64,000 nt of DNA from Arthrobacter sp. 18067 (GTDB lineage: Bacteria > Actinomycetota > Actinomycetes > Actinomycetales > Micrococcaceae): assembly GCF_902706295.1 (NCBI RefSeq), contig NZ_CACSJJ010000008.1, positions 1-64,000 on the forward strand, given 5' to 3'. A program made the translations under genes and the position numbers. The notes under the pieces are model-generated. The model was not told where the DNA came from. It worked only from the letters and a program-made list of their open reading frames with translations, and did no database searches. Shown piece after piece: positions 52,846 to 60,907 of this stretch (position 1 is the first letter of the stretch; each line of letters begins with the position of its first letter).

Positions 52846-54005
52846 GCGCGGCAATAACCACCGAAGTGGGTCTTTCCGAGTCCGGTGTCTGTCCTTACCG
52901 GGTGCTCCGGAACCCGGATACTGTCCGCGAAGTGCTGCACAGGCCGCAGGATTTCAGCCCGGCCAACGCGCTGCTGGCCGTGACGCCGTTGAGCGGGCGG
53001 GCGCTGCGGGTGCTGCAGAAGGCCCGGTTTGCGCTTCCGCCGGTCCTGGCCAGCAACGACACGGGGACACACGCAGGCATCCGCAAGGTAGTGGCGGGTT
53101 TCTTCACGCCAGCCAAAGTGTCAGCGATGGAACCGCGCGTCCGCGCCTTGGCGCGCGAATCAGCTGCCCGTGCCGCGCAACGGCTGGCTTCCGGAGGGAG
53201 TGTGGACCTGGTGCAGGCCGTGGCCGCCGATCCCCCGGCCATCGTGATGCTGGAGATGCTGGGTTTGCCGGTCCGCGACGTGCCGGCGTTGAAAGCGTGG
53301 AGCCTGGACTCGTTGGAGTTGTTCTGGGGTTGGCCGGATGAGGACCGGCAACTTGAGCTGGCCCACAGCGCCGCAGACTTCTACTCCTGGCTCAGGGAAC
53401 TGGTGCTGGAATCCGTGGCTTCGCCGGAAAACAATCTCTTCAAAGCGCTGGCCCGCCACGGTCTCAGCACACCCGAAATCTGCTCCCTGGGCTATTTCCT
53501 GCTGATCGCCGGACAGGAGACCACCACGCAACTGATCAGCACCACGTTGTTCCGCCTGGCCGAGGGGTCCCGTGGCATCTCCTGGTGCGAAGCCGCTACA
53601 GCTCCCAAGGCCCGCGACCTGGTCCGACACGTCCTTGCAACTGAGTCTTCCGTGCCCACGTGGCGACGGGTGGCCAGCCAGGACACGGAGCTGGACGGTC
53701 AGCGTATTCGGGCGGGAGAGGAGATTCTCTTGGAGCTGACGGGCAATCACGGATTCCCTTGGGCTGAAACAGCCGGCATTGAAACAGCCGGTACCGAACG
53801 TCCGGGCCCCACGCCCTTCGGACTCGCCTTCGGCTCCGGGATCCACCGGTGTCTGGGCGCCAAACTCGCCGAGCTGGAGGCCGCCGTCGTCGTTCATGAA
53901 ACGGCCGCTGCCCTCAAGGGTGTCCGACTACGGGACTCAAACCCGGAGTGGCTCCGGTTGTTGTCTTTCCAGGCGCCCCGGACAGTGGTGGTGGCGCCTG
54001 GGTAG
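52842..54005 (+). CDS. Cytochrome P450 in the biotin operon (BioI-like candidate)
   Basis: 387-aa soluble P450. The heme loop FGSGIHRCLG has the thiolate Cys337, and the I-helix is AGQETT (223-228). The C-helix region contains the THAGIRKVVAGFF block. The K-helix ExxR is conservatively altered to DLVR (Asp259...Arg262), which is rare in P450s. It begins inside the bioD stop, so it is translated with the biotin genes. No bioC, bioH, bioW or bioZ is in the window. In Bacillus, BioI (CYP107H1) cleaves acyl-ACP to pimeloyl-ACP, and the same role here is inferred from position. Redox partners are not encoded nearby. Confidence 0.88.
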   Translation: MSAAITTEVGLSESGVCPYRVLRNPDTVREVLHRPQDFSPANALLAVTPLSGRALRVLQKARFALPPVLASNDTGTHAGIRKVVAGFFTPAKVSAMEPRVRALARESAARAAQRLASGGSVDLVQAVAADPPAIVMLEMLGLPVRDVPALKAWSLDSLELFWGWPDEDRQLELAHSAADFYSWLRELVLESVASPENNLFKALARHGLSTPEICSLGYFLLIAGQETTTQLISTTLFRLAEGSRGISWCEAATAPKARDLVRHVLATESSVPTWRRVASQDTELDGQRIRAGEEILLELTGNHGFPWAETAGIETAGTERPGPTPFGLAFGSGIHRCLGAKLAELEAAVVVHETAAALKGVRLRDSNPEWLRLLSFQAPRTVVVAPG

Positions 54006-54008
54006 GCT
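53979..54008 (+). promoter_or_regulatory. Leaderless promoter for vsr
   Basis: CGGACA (53979-53984), an 18-bp spacer and TAGGCT (54003-54008), then 6 nt to ATG 54015. It lies within the last codons of the P450 gene, which would let vsr be expressed apart from the biotin operon. Confidence 0.45.
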
Positions 54009-54014
54009 GGGGGT

Positions 54015-54506
54015 ATGGGCGAGAGCCGGGACCTCCTGACGCCTGAGCAGCGCAGCCGCAACATGTCCAAAATCCGCGGCAAGAACACCAAACCTGAGTT
54101 GTTGGTCCGCAAGCTCCTGCACGCGAAAGGGTACCGTTACAGGCTTCACGGGCAGGCCGGGGCGGCGAAGCTGCCGGGGCGCCCGGACCTGGTGTTCGCG
54201 GGACGGCGCAAGGTCATTTTCGTCAACGGCTGTTTCTGGCATTTCCATGACTGCCGGGTAGGGCAGCATGCGCCAGCGGCAAATGCTGGGTTCTGGGAAG
54301 CCAAGCGGACCCGGACCCGCCTACGCGACGCCGAGCAGCGGGAGCAGCTGGCTGCGGGAGGCTGGGACGTGCTGACGGTATGGGAGTGCCAGCTGAAGGA
54401 CCGGTCAGTACTGGAAGACCGGCTGACGGAGTTTCTGGATGGGCGGCCTGCAAACCCTTCCGGCTACCGCGTGGACGGAGCAGACGGGGCGGACTTGACC
54501 GACTGA
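54015..54506 (+). CDS. vsr: Very short patch repair endonuclease
   Basis: 163-aa Vsr-type nuclease that nicks at T:G mismatches left by 5-methylcytosine deamination. Family landmarks: RSRNMSKIRGKNTKPELLVRKLLH, GYRYRLHG, LPGRPDLVFAGRRKVIFVNGCFWHFHDC with the catalytic Asp and the zinc-type His/Cys. It lacks an adjacent cytosine methyltransferase. It extends about 20 residues beyond the usual end with a low-complexity tail (DGADGADLTD). It overlaps a small minus-strand gene. Confidence 0.93.
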   Translation: MGESRDLLTPEQRSRNMSKIRGKNTKPELLVRKLLHAKGYRYRLHGQAGAAKLPGRPDLVFAGRRKVIFVNGCFWHFHDCRVGQHAPAANAGFWEAKRTRTRLRDAEQREQLAAGGWDVLTVWECQLKDRSVLEDRLTEFLDGRPANPSGYRVDGADGADLTD

Positions 54507-54637
54507 TCAGTGGCAGCGGGGTGGGTGCTCTGTTCCCAGAGTGCGAACGCTGCGGTGCCACCGATGCCAAGGAGAACGGTCATGCAAAAGACAATAATGA
54601 CCATGAGGCCTGGTGCTGGACGAGCACTACTGTTCAT
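54464..54637 (-). CDS. Small single-helix membrane protein
   Basis: 57-aa frame with a short polar N-terminus, one hydrophobic helix at about residues 11-33 (LMVIIVFCMTVLLGIGGTAAF) and a Ser/Pro/Ala-rich tail. AAGGAACGGGA precedes ATG 54637. It overlaps the end of vsr by 43 bp. Function unknown. It fills most of the gap between vsr and the HPt-like gene; nothing else was seen in 54638-54842 apart from the start region of the next gene. Confidence 0.5.
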   Translation of the reverse strand: MNSSARPAPGLMVIIVFCMTVLLGIGGTAAFALWEQSTHPAATDQSVKSAPSAPSTR

Positions 54638-54842
54638 GCTGTTTCCCGTTCCTTGGTTCAAGCCTGGAATCCCCCAGATCCGCGTTCTTTCATCTGCTCG
54701 TCCCTACTCTGTGGGCCTGCGATCAAGACTCCCTCTGAGTCCGCTCAAGATTGGATCAAGCTTTCGTTTTATGGCGCGTCCGCAGTTCAACGGGTCCTAC
54801 TGTTGAATCGTGAATCTATTGTTTGGAGGCGGGAGGAGTCTG

Positions 54843-55223
54843 GTGTCTGAGTATGACGAGTGCACAGACGCCCTGGTGGATCGCACCGTCCTGACCGAAC
54901 TCCAGGCCGAGCTTGGCGGAGACCAAGCCATCATCTGCGCCTTCGTGCGGAACTACGTAGCCCTCCTGCCGTGGCGGGTTTCGCGGCTTCATCGTGCCTT
55001 GGAAAACCTGGACATGGAAGAAGCCATGGACGCTGTTCTGAGCTTGAAGACGTCCAGCCACATGGTGGGTGCCATCTGCATGAACCGGCTGGCCACCGAG
55101 CTTGAGATCAGCATCCGGCTCCTGCCCAACGCGGACCACCTGGACGAACTCGCTCCGCAGGTCAGCGAAATCGACCGGTATGTTCGCGGGACCATCAGTG
55201 AGCTCGAAACACCACTCCTGTAA
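54843..55223 (+). CDS. HPt-like domain protein lacking the phospho-accepting His
   Basis: 126-aa all-helical protein with an HPt fold. The core LSLKTSSHMVGA (about residues 66-77) aligns with the consensus His-x-Leu-Lys-Gly-Ser-Ser-x-x-x-Gly-Ala, but Leu66 stands where the phosphorylated His belongs. His73 in SSHM is on the same helix but off register. GGAGGAG 5 nt upstream selects GTG 54843. No histidine kinase or response regulator is nearby. It may be a non-phosphorylatable adaptor or a relay protein using another residue. Confidence 0.75.
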   Translation: MSEYDECTDALVDRTVLTELQAELGGDQAIICAFVRNYVALLPWRVSRLHRALENLDMEEAMDAVLSLKTSSHMVGAICMNRLATELEISIRLLPNADHLDELAPQVSEIDRYVRGTISELETPLL

Positions 55224-55226
55224 ATT

Positions 55227-55296
55227 TCTTCACCTTATTGAAGAGAAACCATTGACTCGCTAAAGATCTTCACTATAGTTGTGTGAGTTAGCTCAC
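55227..55296 (+). promoter_or_regulatory. Promoter and operator region of the XRE-cupin regulator
   Basis: TTGACT (55252-55257), a 16-bp spacer and TATAGT (55274-55279). The half-site tcttca appears at 55227-55232 and 55267-55272, with its complement tgaaga at 55239-55244. A further dyad gtgag-ttag-ctcac covers 55283-55296 just after the -10. This arrangement suits autoregulation by the encoded XRE protein. Confidence 0.65.
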
Positions 55297-55313
55297 CAAC
55301 GAAGGATGCGGCA

Positions 55314-55913
55314 ATGACTACCGAGACTCCTGCTCCACCGGCCACCAGCGAACTGTTGGCGACCGTCGGGAACAAGGTGCGCACCATGCGCAAGGCAAAG
55401 GGAATGACCTTGGCCCAACTCTCGGACATCACCGGGCTCAGCCAGGCGATTGTCAGCCAAATCGAACGCGGCATGGCCAACCCTTCCTTCACCACACTCG
55501 CTCAATTGGCCCACGGCCTGGACATCCCGGTGGGAAGATTCTTCATCGGCCAGGAAGAATCCAAGTCTCCCGTGGTCCGCAGGTCCGATCGACGCAACCT
55601 TAAGAACGTCACCCGCGAATCCGTGGGTGAAGCAGTGCACGAGCTGCTCACCCCGAACCGCGACGGCAGCATCGAAGCGCAGTGGATCAGTACGCCCCCA
55701 GGGCACGACACCAGCGACACCCCTTTTACCCACAGCGGTGAAGAGTTCTGCTACATCATCTCCGGCCGTAAGGACGTCTATCTCGACGGCGTCTGCTACA
55801 GCCTCGAAGAGGGCGACTCCATCACCTACTCCTCAGAGATCCCCCACTGGTACAAGAACAGCTACGAAGAGGTATGCGTAGCCATCTGGGTCAACGCACC
55901 ACACGCGTGGTAG
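55314..55913 (+). CDS. XRE-family regulator with C-terminal cupin
   Basis: 199-aa regulator. Residues about 16-75 are a Cro/CI helix-turn-helix (NKVRTMRKAKGMTLAQLSDITGLSQAIVSQIERGMANPSFTTLAQLAHGLDI). Residues about 120-195 are a cupin (HSGEEFCYIISGRKDVYLDGVCYSLEEGDSITYSSEIPHWYKN), the PuuR/SutR layout that senses a small ligand. It precedes a seven-gene plus-strand catabolic operon and is its obvious regulator. The AAGGA site is 7 nt from the ATG. Confidence 0.93.
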   Translation: MTTETPAPPATSELLATVGNKVRTMRKAKGMTLAQLSDITGLSQAIVSQIERGMANPSFTTLAQLAHGLDIPVGRFFIGQEESKSPVVRRSDRRNLKNVTRESVGEAVHELLTPNRDGSIEAQWISTPPGHDTSDTPFTHSGEEFCYIISGRKDVYLDGVCYSLEEGDSITYSSEIPHWYKNSYEEVCVAIWVNAPHAW

Positions 55914-56077
55914 CCCTGCCGCCCCGACACGGCGCCAGCGTTTTCCCTTAACTGTCCGGACACGACACCGTGGCCGCTGACAATCCTTGCCACTTTCGCA
56001 TCAAGCGCCTTCTCCAACAGGCGTTCCTGCGTCATACCCTCCCACGCCCTCCGGGGCGTCAGCGTAAGGACACTTCC

Positions 56078-57409
56078 ATGCTCGACACCACAACGACGGA
56101 CAACGTAGTCCCGTCACCAAGCACCACCCCTTCATCTTCCCAAAAGAACGCAAAATTCACCCCGGAGGTCCGCAAAGGCCTGCTCGGCCTGGGCCTCGGA
56201 AACGCCTTGGAGTGGTACGACTGGATGGTCTTCGGACTCCTGTCCGCCTTCATCGGCCCCAACTTCTTCCCCAACACCGATCCGCTCTCCGCAACGCTGA
56301 ACGCCTTGGCCGTGTTCGCCGTCGGATTCGCCTTCCGTCCCTTGGGCGGAATCCTCTTGGGAACCCTGGCCGACCGCATCGGCCGCCGGCGGGTCATGCT
56401 GCTCTCCATCATGCTGATGGCCGGAACCACGCTGATCATCGCCGTCACTCCAAGCTATGCAACCATCGGACCCGCTGCAGGAATCATCCTGCTGGTATGC
56501 CGCGTCCTGCAAGGCATTTCCACCGGCATCGAGGCTCCGCTTTCCACCTCGCACGCCGTTGAACTCGCCCCGGAGGGTCGGGAAGGCTACGTGGCCGGCA
56601 TCATGTCCTTCTACGTCAACATCGGTATCCTGCTCGCTTCGCTCATCAGCTTCCTCTGCAGCCTGGTCCTCGGCGGAGCCGCCATGGCCGACTGGGGCTG
56701 GCGCGTACCGTTCATCATCGGAGCCCTCTTCGGATTCGTGGTCCTCTACCTCCGCCGCTCCCTGCCGGAAACGCTCAAGGCCGAGGAAATGGCCACCAAC
56801 ACTCCCCGCGCCGTCTGGTCCGGAGTCCGTAAGCACTGGCTGTCCGTCCTTGCCATCATCTTCGTGGTGGGCGCGGCCCAGGCCTACAACTACGCCTGGA
56901 ACGTCGGGCTCCCCAGCGCAGCACGCAGCGGGTTCAAGGAAGATCCCACCGCAGTCTTCGCCCTCACCACCGTCCTGGGCGTCATCCTGGTGGTCGGCAG
57001 CTGGGTTATCGGCAAGCTGGCCGATGGCAAGGCAATGTCCAAGTGGTTCCTCGTCACGCGAATCCTTGCCATCCCGTCCGTGTTCCTCATGCTGATGTAC
57101 GTCCAGCCGGGCATCGGCGGATTCGCAGCAGTCCTCCTGGGCGGCTCCATTGTCCTGGTCCTGAACATGACCCTCTACAACGTGGTCAGCTCGTCCCTGA
57201 TGCCCAAGAACATCCGAGGCACAGGCGTGGCCCTGGGCTACGGCATCGGCGTCGCCCTCTTCGGCGGCACGGCTTCCTATCTTCTGGTCTGGTTCCAATC
57301 ACTGAACATCAGCTGGGTCTTCCCGGTCTACGTAGCCGCCCTCTCCATCCTCAGCATCGTTTTCTACCTCGCCGCACGCCGCTCCAACGGCATCTTCGTC
57401 GGAAAGTAA
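56078..57409 (+). CDS. MFS transporter, metabolite:H+ symporter (MHS) type
   Basis: 443-aa, 12-helix permease with the MHS hallmark GNALEWYDWMVFGLLSAFIGPNFFP near the first helix, GGILLGTLADRIGRRRVML in loop 2-3 and RVLQGISTGIEAP. MHS proteins import carboxylates and zwitterions such as citrate, alpha-ketoglutarate, proline and shikimate, so the operon substrate is probably an organic acid. TAAGGA 7 nt upstream selects ATG 56078 over an earlier in-frame start. Confidence 0.92.
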   Translation: MLDTTTTDNVVPSPSTTPSSSQKNAKFTPEVRKGLLGLGLGNALEWYDWMVFGLLSAFIGPNFFPNTDPLSATLNALAVFAVGFAFRPLGGILLGTLADRIGRRRVMLLSIMLMAGTTLIIAVTPSYATIGPAAGIILLVCRVLQGISTGIEAPLSTSHAVELAPEGREGYVAGIMSFYVNIGILLASLISFLCSLVLGGAAMADWGWRVPFIIGALFGFVVLYLRRSLPETLKAEEMATNTPRAVWSGVRKHWLSVLAIIFVVGAAQAYNYAWNVGLPSAARSGFKEDPTAVFALTTVLGVILVVGSWVIGKLADGKAMSKWFLVTRILAIPSVFLMLMYVQPGIGGFAAVLLGGSIVLVLNMTLYNVVSSSLMPKNIRGTGVALGYGIGVALFGGTASYLLVWFQSLNISWVFPVYVAALSILSIVFYLAARRSNGIFVGK

Positions 57410-57418
57410 GGACTCACC

Positions 57419-58801
57419 ATGAACTCGCTTGAACACAGCTCGTCCATCGAACTCAGCACCACGACGGCGGACCTCACCGCCCCGGTCATCTCACGCTCCA
57501 ATGTCCTTGTGGTTGGTGGTGGTCCCGCCGGCGTGGCCGCTGCCGTCACCGCGGCCCGCTCCGGCGCCAAGGTCACCCTGCTGGAACGCTACTCATCCTT
57601 GGGAGGCCTGGCATCCGGCGGCATGGTCCTGGTCCTCGATGACATGATCAACGGCCAGGAGATCACCGTCACCGGCATCGTCTCCGAGTACGTGGAACGC
57701 CTGCAGAAACTGGGCTTGGCAATCGTCCCACCGGCCGATGACCGCAAGACCTCCGAGGAACTCTGGAACAAGTGGGGCCGCTACGGCACCTTCGACTTCC
57801 ACTCCCACACCAATCCGAAGCCCATCTGCTACGCCGCGGCTTTCGATCCCGACGGCTGGAAGCGAGTTTCCAACGACCTCGTCCGCGAGGCAGGCGTGGA
57901 CCTCCGCCTGCACTCCTGGTTCTCCCGCCCCATCGTGGACAACGGCGTGATCAAGGGCGTCATCTGCGAAACCAAGCTTGGCCCGCAGGCCTTCATGGCC
58001 GACGTCGTCATCGACACCACCGGTGACATCGACGTCGCCTCCCGTGCCGGCGCCAGCTACGCCAAGGACAACTACCTCACCACCCTCGTCTTCCGCCTGG
58101 GCAATGTGGACACCAACGCCGCAGAGGCCTTCGAACAGGCCAACCCCAAGGAAGCACGCGCCATCAACCGAAAAATCAAGCGCCTCCTTGGCGGCGCCTG
58201 GGAACTGTGGTGGCTCAAGACGCCCATCGACGGCGTGGTCTGGTGCAACGCCCCGCACATGTCAGGTTTCGACGGCGTCGATCCCGCCGACATGACTGCC
58301 GCGGAATTCGCCGCCCGCGACCGCATCTCCGAAGCCGTGGACTACGTCCGCGCCAACCTGCCGGGCTTCGAAAACTGCTACATGCTGGACGTCGCCTCCC
58401 AGATGGGCGTCCGCCAGACCCGGCTCCTGCAGGGCGAATACGTCATGACCAAGGACGATGTCACGCAGCGCCGCCACTTCGCGGACACTGTGGCCCGCGG
58501 CCGCGACTACTACTACCCATACCGCTCGCTCCTGCCCAAGGAAGTGGACCAGCTCCTGGTGGCCGGCCGCCACTACTCCGCAACACCGGAGGCGCAGAAA
58601 ATGTCCCGCGAGATCCCGCCCTGCATGGCCATGGGCCAGGCCGTCGGCATCGCAGCCGCCCTCGCCGTGGAGAACAACCTCCTGGTCCGCGACGTCTCCG
58701 CGCTGGACATCCAGCAGGGAATGCGCCGCCACGGTGCAGACCCGGGCGACGTCCCGTCGTCGAACGCCACAGTCGACGCAACCGCAGCGGTGCCGGCATG
58801 A
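57419..58801 (+). CDS. FAD-dependent oxidoreductase (FAD_oxidored family)
   Basis: 460-aa flavoprotein. The dinucleotide motif is VVGGGPAGVAAAVTAARSGAKVTLLER, followed by the family block SLGGLASGGMVLVLDDM. GDIDVASRAGA and the C-terminal MSREIPPCMAMGQAVGIAAALAV match the FAD_oxidored fold related to fumarate-reductase-like dehydrogenases. It probably oxidises or desaturates the imported acid before or after CoA activation; the substrate is unknown. It overlaps the CoA-transferase start by 4 bp. Confidence 0.88.
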   Translation: MNSLEHSSSIELSTTTADLTAPVISRSNVLVVGGGPAGVAAAVTAARSGAKVTLLERYSSLGGLASGGMVLVLDDMINGQEITVTGIVSEYVERLQKLGLAIVPPADDRKTSEELWNKWGRYGTFDFHSHTNPKPICYAAAFDPDGWKRVSNDLVREAGVDLRLHSWFSRPIVDNGVIKGVICETKLGPQAFMADVVIDTTGDIDVASRAGASYAKDNYLTTLVFRLGNVDTNAAEAFEQANPKEARAINRKIKRLLGGAWELWWLKTPIDGVVWCNAPHMSGFDGVDPADMTAAEFAARDRISEAVDYVRANLPGFENCYMLDVASQMGVRQTRLLQGEYVMTKDDVTQRRHFADTVARGRDYYYPYRSLLPKEVDQLLVAGRHYSATPEAQKMSREIPPCMAMGQAVGIAAALAVENNLLVRDVSALDIQQGMRRHGADPGDVPSSNATVDATAAVPA

Positions 58802-60057
58802 GCGCCGTGACTGTGGAACTCGAACAGACAGCGGACAGCACGACGGCGGCACTCGCCACCGGATCGCCCGCAACGGTGCCGCTCCCGCTGGACGGCATCA
58901 AGATCGTCGACTTCACGCAAGTGTTCATGGGCCCGTCCTGCACGCAGCTGCTGGGCGACTACGGTGCGGACATCATCAAGGTGGAACGCCCGGGCGCCGG
59001 TGATATCTCGCGCAACTCCTTCCCGGACCAGGACGGCCAGGACAACCCGATCTTCCTGTCCATCAACCGCAACAAGCGCAGCGTCTCCGTGGACACCCGC
59101 ACCGAAGAAGGCCGCGAGGTCCTGCACAGGCTGCTGGCCGATGCAGACGTTGTGGTCAGCAACTTCCGCTCCGGCGTCATGGAACGCATGGGTTTCGGGT
59201 ACGAGGAATTGAAGAGCACCAACCCCGGCATCATCTGGGCCTCCGGCACCGGATTCGGACCGGTTGGGCCTTACTCGCACAAGGGCGGCCAGGACGCGAT
59301 CGCCCAGGCATACTCCGGTGTGATGTGGCGCAGGGAATCCGAGGACACCAAGCCGGCCATCTACCCCACCACCCTCTGCGACTACATCACCGGCATGCAC
59401 CTCATGCAGGGCATCCTGCTGGCGTTACGCACCCGGGAAACCTCCGGGGTTGGCCAGCGCGTGGAGGTGACCATGTATGACTCCATGCTGCACCTGCAGA
59501 TGCAGGAGGCGTGCATGCAGCTCAACCGCGGTTACGAGGTCAACTGGGGTGCCATGCCCCTGAGTGGCGTCTTCGAGACCACCGATGGTGCCGTGTGCAT
59601 GGTGGGCGGCTTCACGCCGGACCCGCTGGCCCGGATCTCCGACGCCCTGGGCCTGGACGAGGACCTGACGCAGCGTCCGGAGTTCGCGTCGCTGGAGCAA
59701 CAGTTCAAGAACAAGCCGGCTTTGCAGGCGATCTTCCGTGAGCACATCGCCACCAACTCCACCGAGTACTGGACGCACCAGCTCGAGGAGCAAGGGCTGC
59801 TCAACGCCCCGGTGCACACCTTGGAGCAGGCACTGGCGGATGCACAGACGGAAGCCAACGGCATGATCGTGGAAGCCGAACATCCCTCTGTAGGCACGGT
59901 CCGCATGCTGAACGCGCCCATCCGGCTCTCGGCAACGCCTCCCACCATCCGGCGTGCAGCGCCCCGCCTGGGCGAGCACAACGTGGAGGTCCTACTGGAG
60001 AACGGCTTCGATCGGGACACCATAGAACGCCTGCAGCAGCTGGGGGTCCTCCGATGA
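58798..60057 (+). CDS. CaiB/BaiF family CoA-transferase
   Basis: 419-aa family III CoA-transferase. Landmarks: GIKIVDFTQVFMGPSCTQLLGDYGADIIKVERPG at the N-terminus and the catalytic Asp in GPYSHKGGQDAIAQAYSG. VTMYDSMLHLQ follows. It activates the operon substrate as a CoA thioester, using an acyl-CoA donor. ATG 58798 lies in the preceding stop (ATGA), which excludes a much longer fortuitous upstream reading. Its end overlaps the enoyl-CoA hydratase start by 4 bp. Confidence 0.93.
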   Translation: MSAVTVELEQTADSTTAALATGSPATVPLPLDGIKIVDFTQVFMGPSCTQLLGDYGADIIKVERPGAGDISRNSFPDQDGQDNPIFLSINRNKRSVSVDTRTEEGREVLHRLLADADVVVSNFRSGVMERMGFGYEELKSTNPGIIWASGTGFGPVGPYSHKGGQDAIAQAYSGVMWRRESEDTKPAIYPTTLCDYITGMHLMQGILLALRTRETSGVGQRVEVTMYDSMLHLQMQEACMQLNRGYEVNWGAMPLSGVFETTDGAVCMVGGFTPDPLARISDALGLDEDLTQRPEFASLEQQFKNKPALQAIFREHIATNSTEYWTHQLEEQGLLNAPVHTLEQALADAQTEANGMIVEAEHPSVGTVRMLNAPIRLSATPPTIRRAAPRLGEHNVEVLLENGFDRDTIERLQQLGVLR

Positions 60058-60860
60058 CGGCTTCGGTACAGGAGCTCGTTGACACTGTCACTCTCACCAT
60101 CGAGAACCACGTGGCAACGGTGGTTATCGATCGCCAGCACGTGCTCAACGCCGTCGATGCCACCGCCCAAGCCCGACTCAACGGGATCTGGGACCAGCTG
60201 GAGAGCGATCCATCAGTGCGTGCCGTGGTCATCACGGGCGCCGGATCCCGTGCTTTCTCGGTGGGCGCGGACATGTCTGCCTCCGCCGTGGACAAGACGG
60301 GCCTCGAATACTGGGCCGCACTGGATCCCAACGGCTTCGGCGGCCTCAGCCTGCGCACCACCCTCGACATCCCGGTGATCGCCCGAGTCAACGGCTACGC
60401 CCTGGGCGGCGGTATGGAGATGGTGCTCGGCGCAGACATCGTGGTGGCGGCCGATACCGCGAAGTTCGGCTTGACCGAGCCCCGCGTTGGGCGGTTGGCG
60501 CTCGACGGCGGCATCCACCAGTTGGTGCGGCGGATCCCGCACACGCAGGCCATGGGCATGCTGCTGACCGGTCGAAAAGCCGACGCCGCGGAAATGCACT
60601 CCATGGGACTCGTCAACGAGGTGGTTCCGGCTGAAGAGCTGGACGCCGCGGTGCAGCGCTGGGTGGACCACATCGTTGCCTGCGCCCCCACGTCGGTCCG
60701 GGCAGTGAAGCAGATGGTCACACAGACCACCCACCTCACGGCGAAGGAAGCCCGCGGCCTTCGGCTGCCGGCCCTCATGGCTGCCCTGGACAGCGAAGAC
60801 TCAGCCGAAGGCGTCCGCGCTTTCCAGGAAAAGCGCACGCCCGTCTGGCCAGGGTGCTAG
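60054..60860 (+). CDS. Enoyl-CoA hydratase/isomerase family protein
   Basis: 268-aa crotonase-fold protein: oxyanion loop AFSVGADMSAS, ARVNGYALGGGMEMVLGADIVVAADTAKFGLTEPRVGRLALDGG with the Glu position, and LTGRKADAAEMHSMGLVNEVVP. It acts on the CoA thioester made by the preceding gene, as hydratase or isomerase. It is translationally coupled to the CoA-transferase. Confidence 0.92.
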   Translation: MTASVQELVDTVTLTIENHVATVVIDRQHVLNAVDATAQARLNGIWDQLESDPSVRAVVITGAGSRAFSVGADMSASAVDKTGLEYWAALDPNGFGGLSLRTTLDIPVIARVNGYALGGGMEMVLGADIVVAADTAKFGLTEPRVGRLALDGGIHQLVRRIPHTQAMGMLLTGRKADAAEMHSMGLVNEVVPAEELDAAVQRWVDHIVACAPTSVRAVKQMVTQTTHLTAKEARGLRLPALMAALDSEDSAEGVRAFQEKRTPVWPGC

Positions 60861-60907
60861 GCAATCCGTTTCCCGTACTTTGCGGTTCGCACTGAAAGGA
60901 ACCAACC

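Noticed and set aside
56132..57298. 388-codon minus-strand frame
   Set aside because: It is antisense to the MHS transporter gene. The acidic Glu/Asp/Gly-rich translation is an artefact of the hydrophobic coding sequence on the plus strand.
58207..58797. 197-codon N-terminal extension of the CaiB-type protein
   Set aside because: It overlaps the FAD oxidoreductase gene in another frame and is Arg/His/Pro-rich. The conserved CaiB domain and ATGA coupling place the start at 58798.
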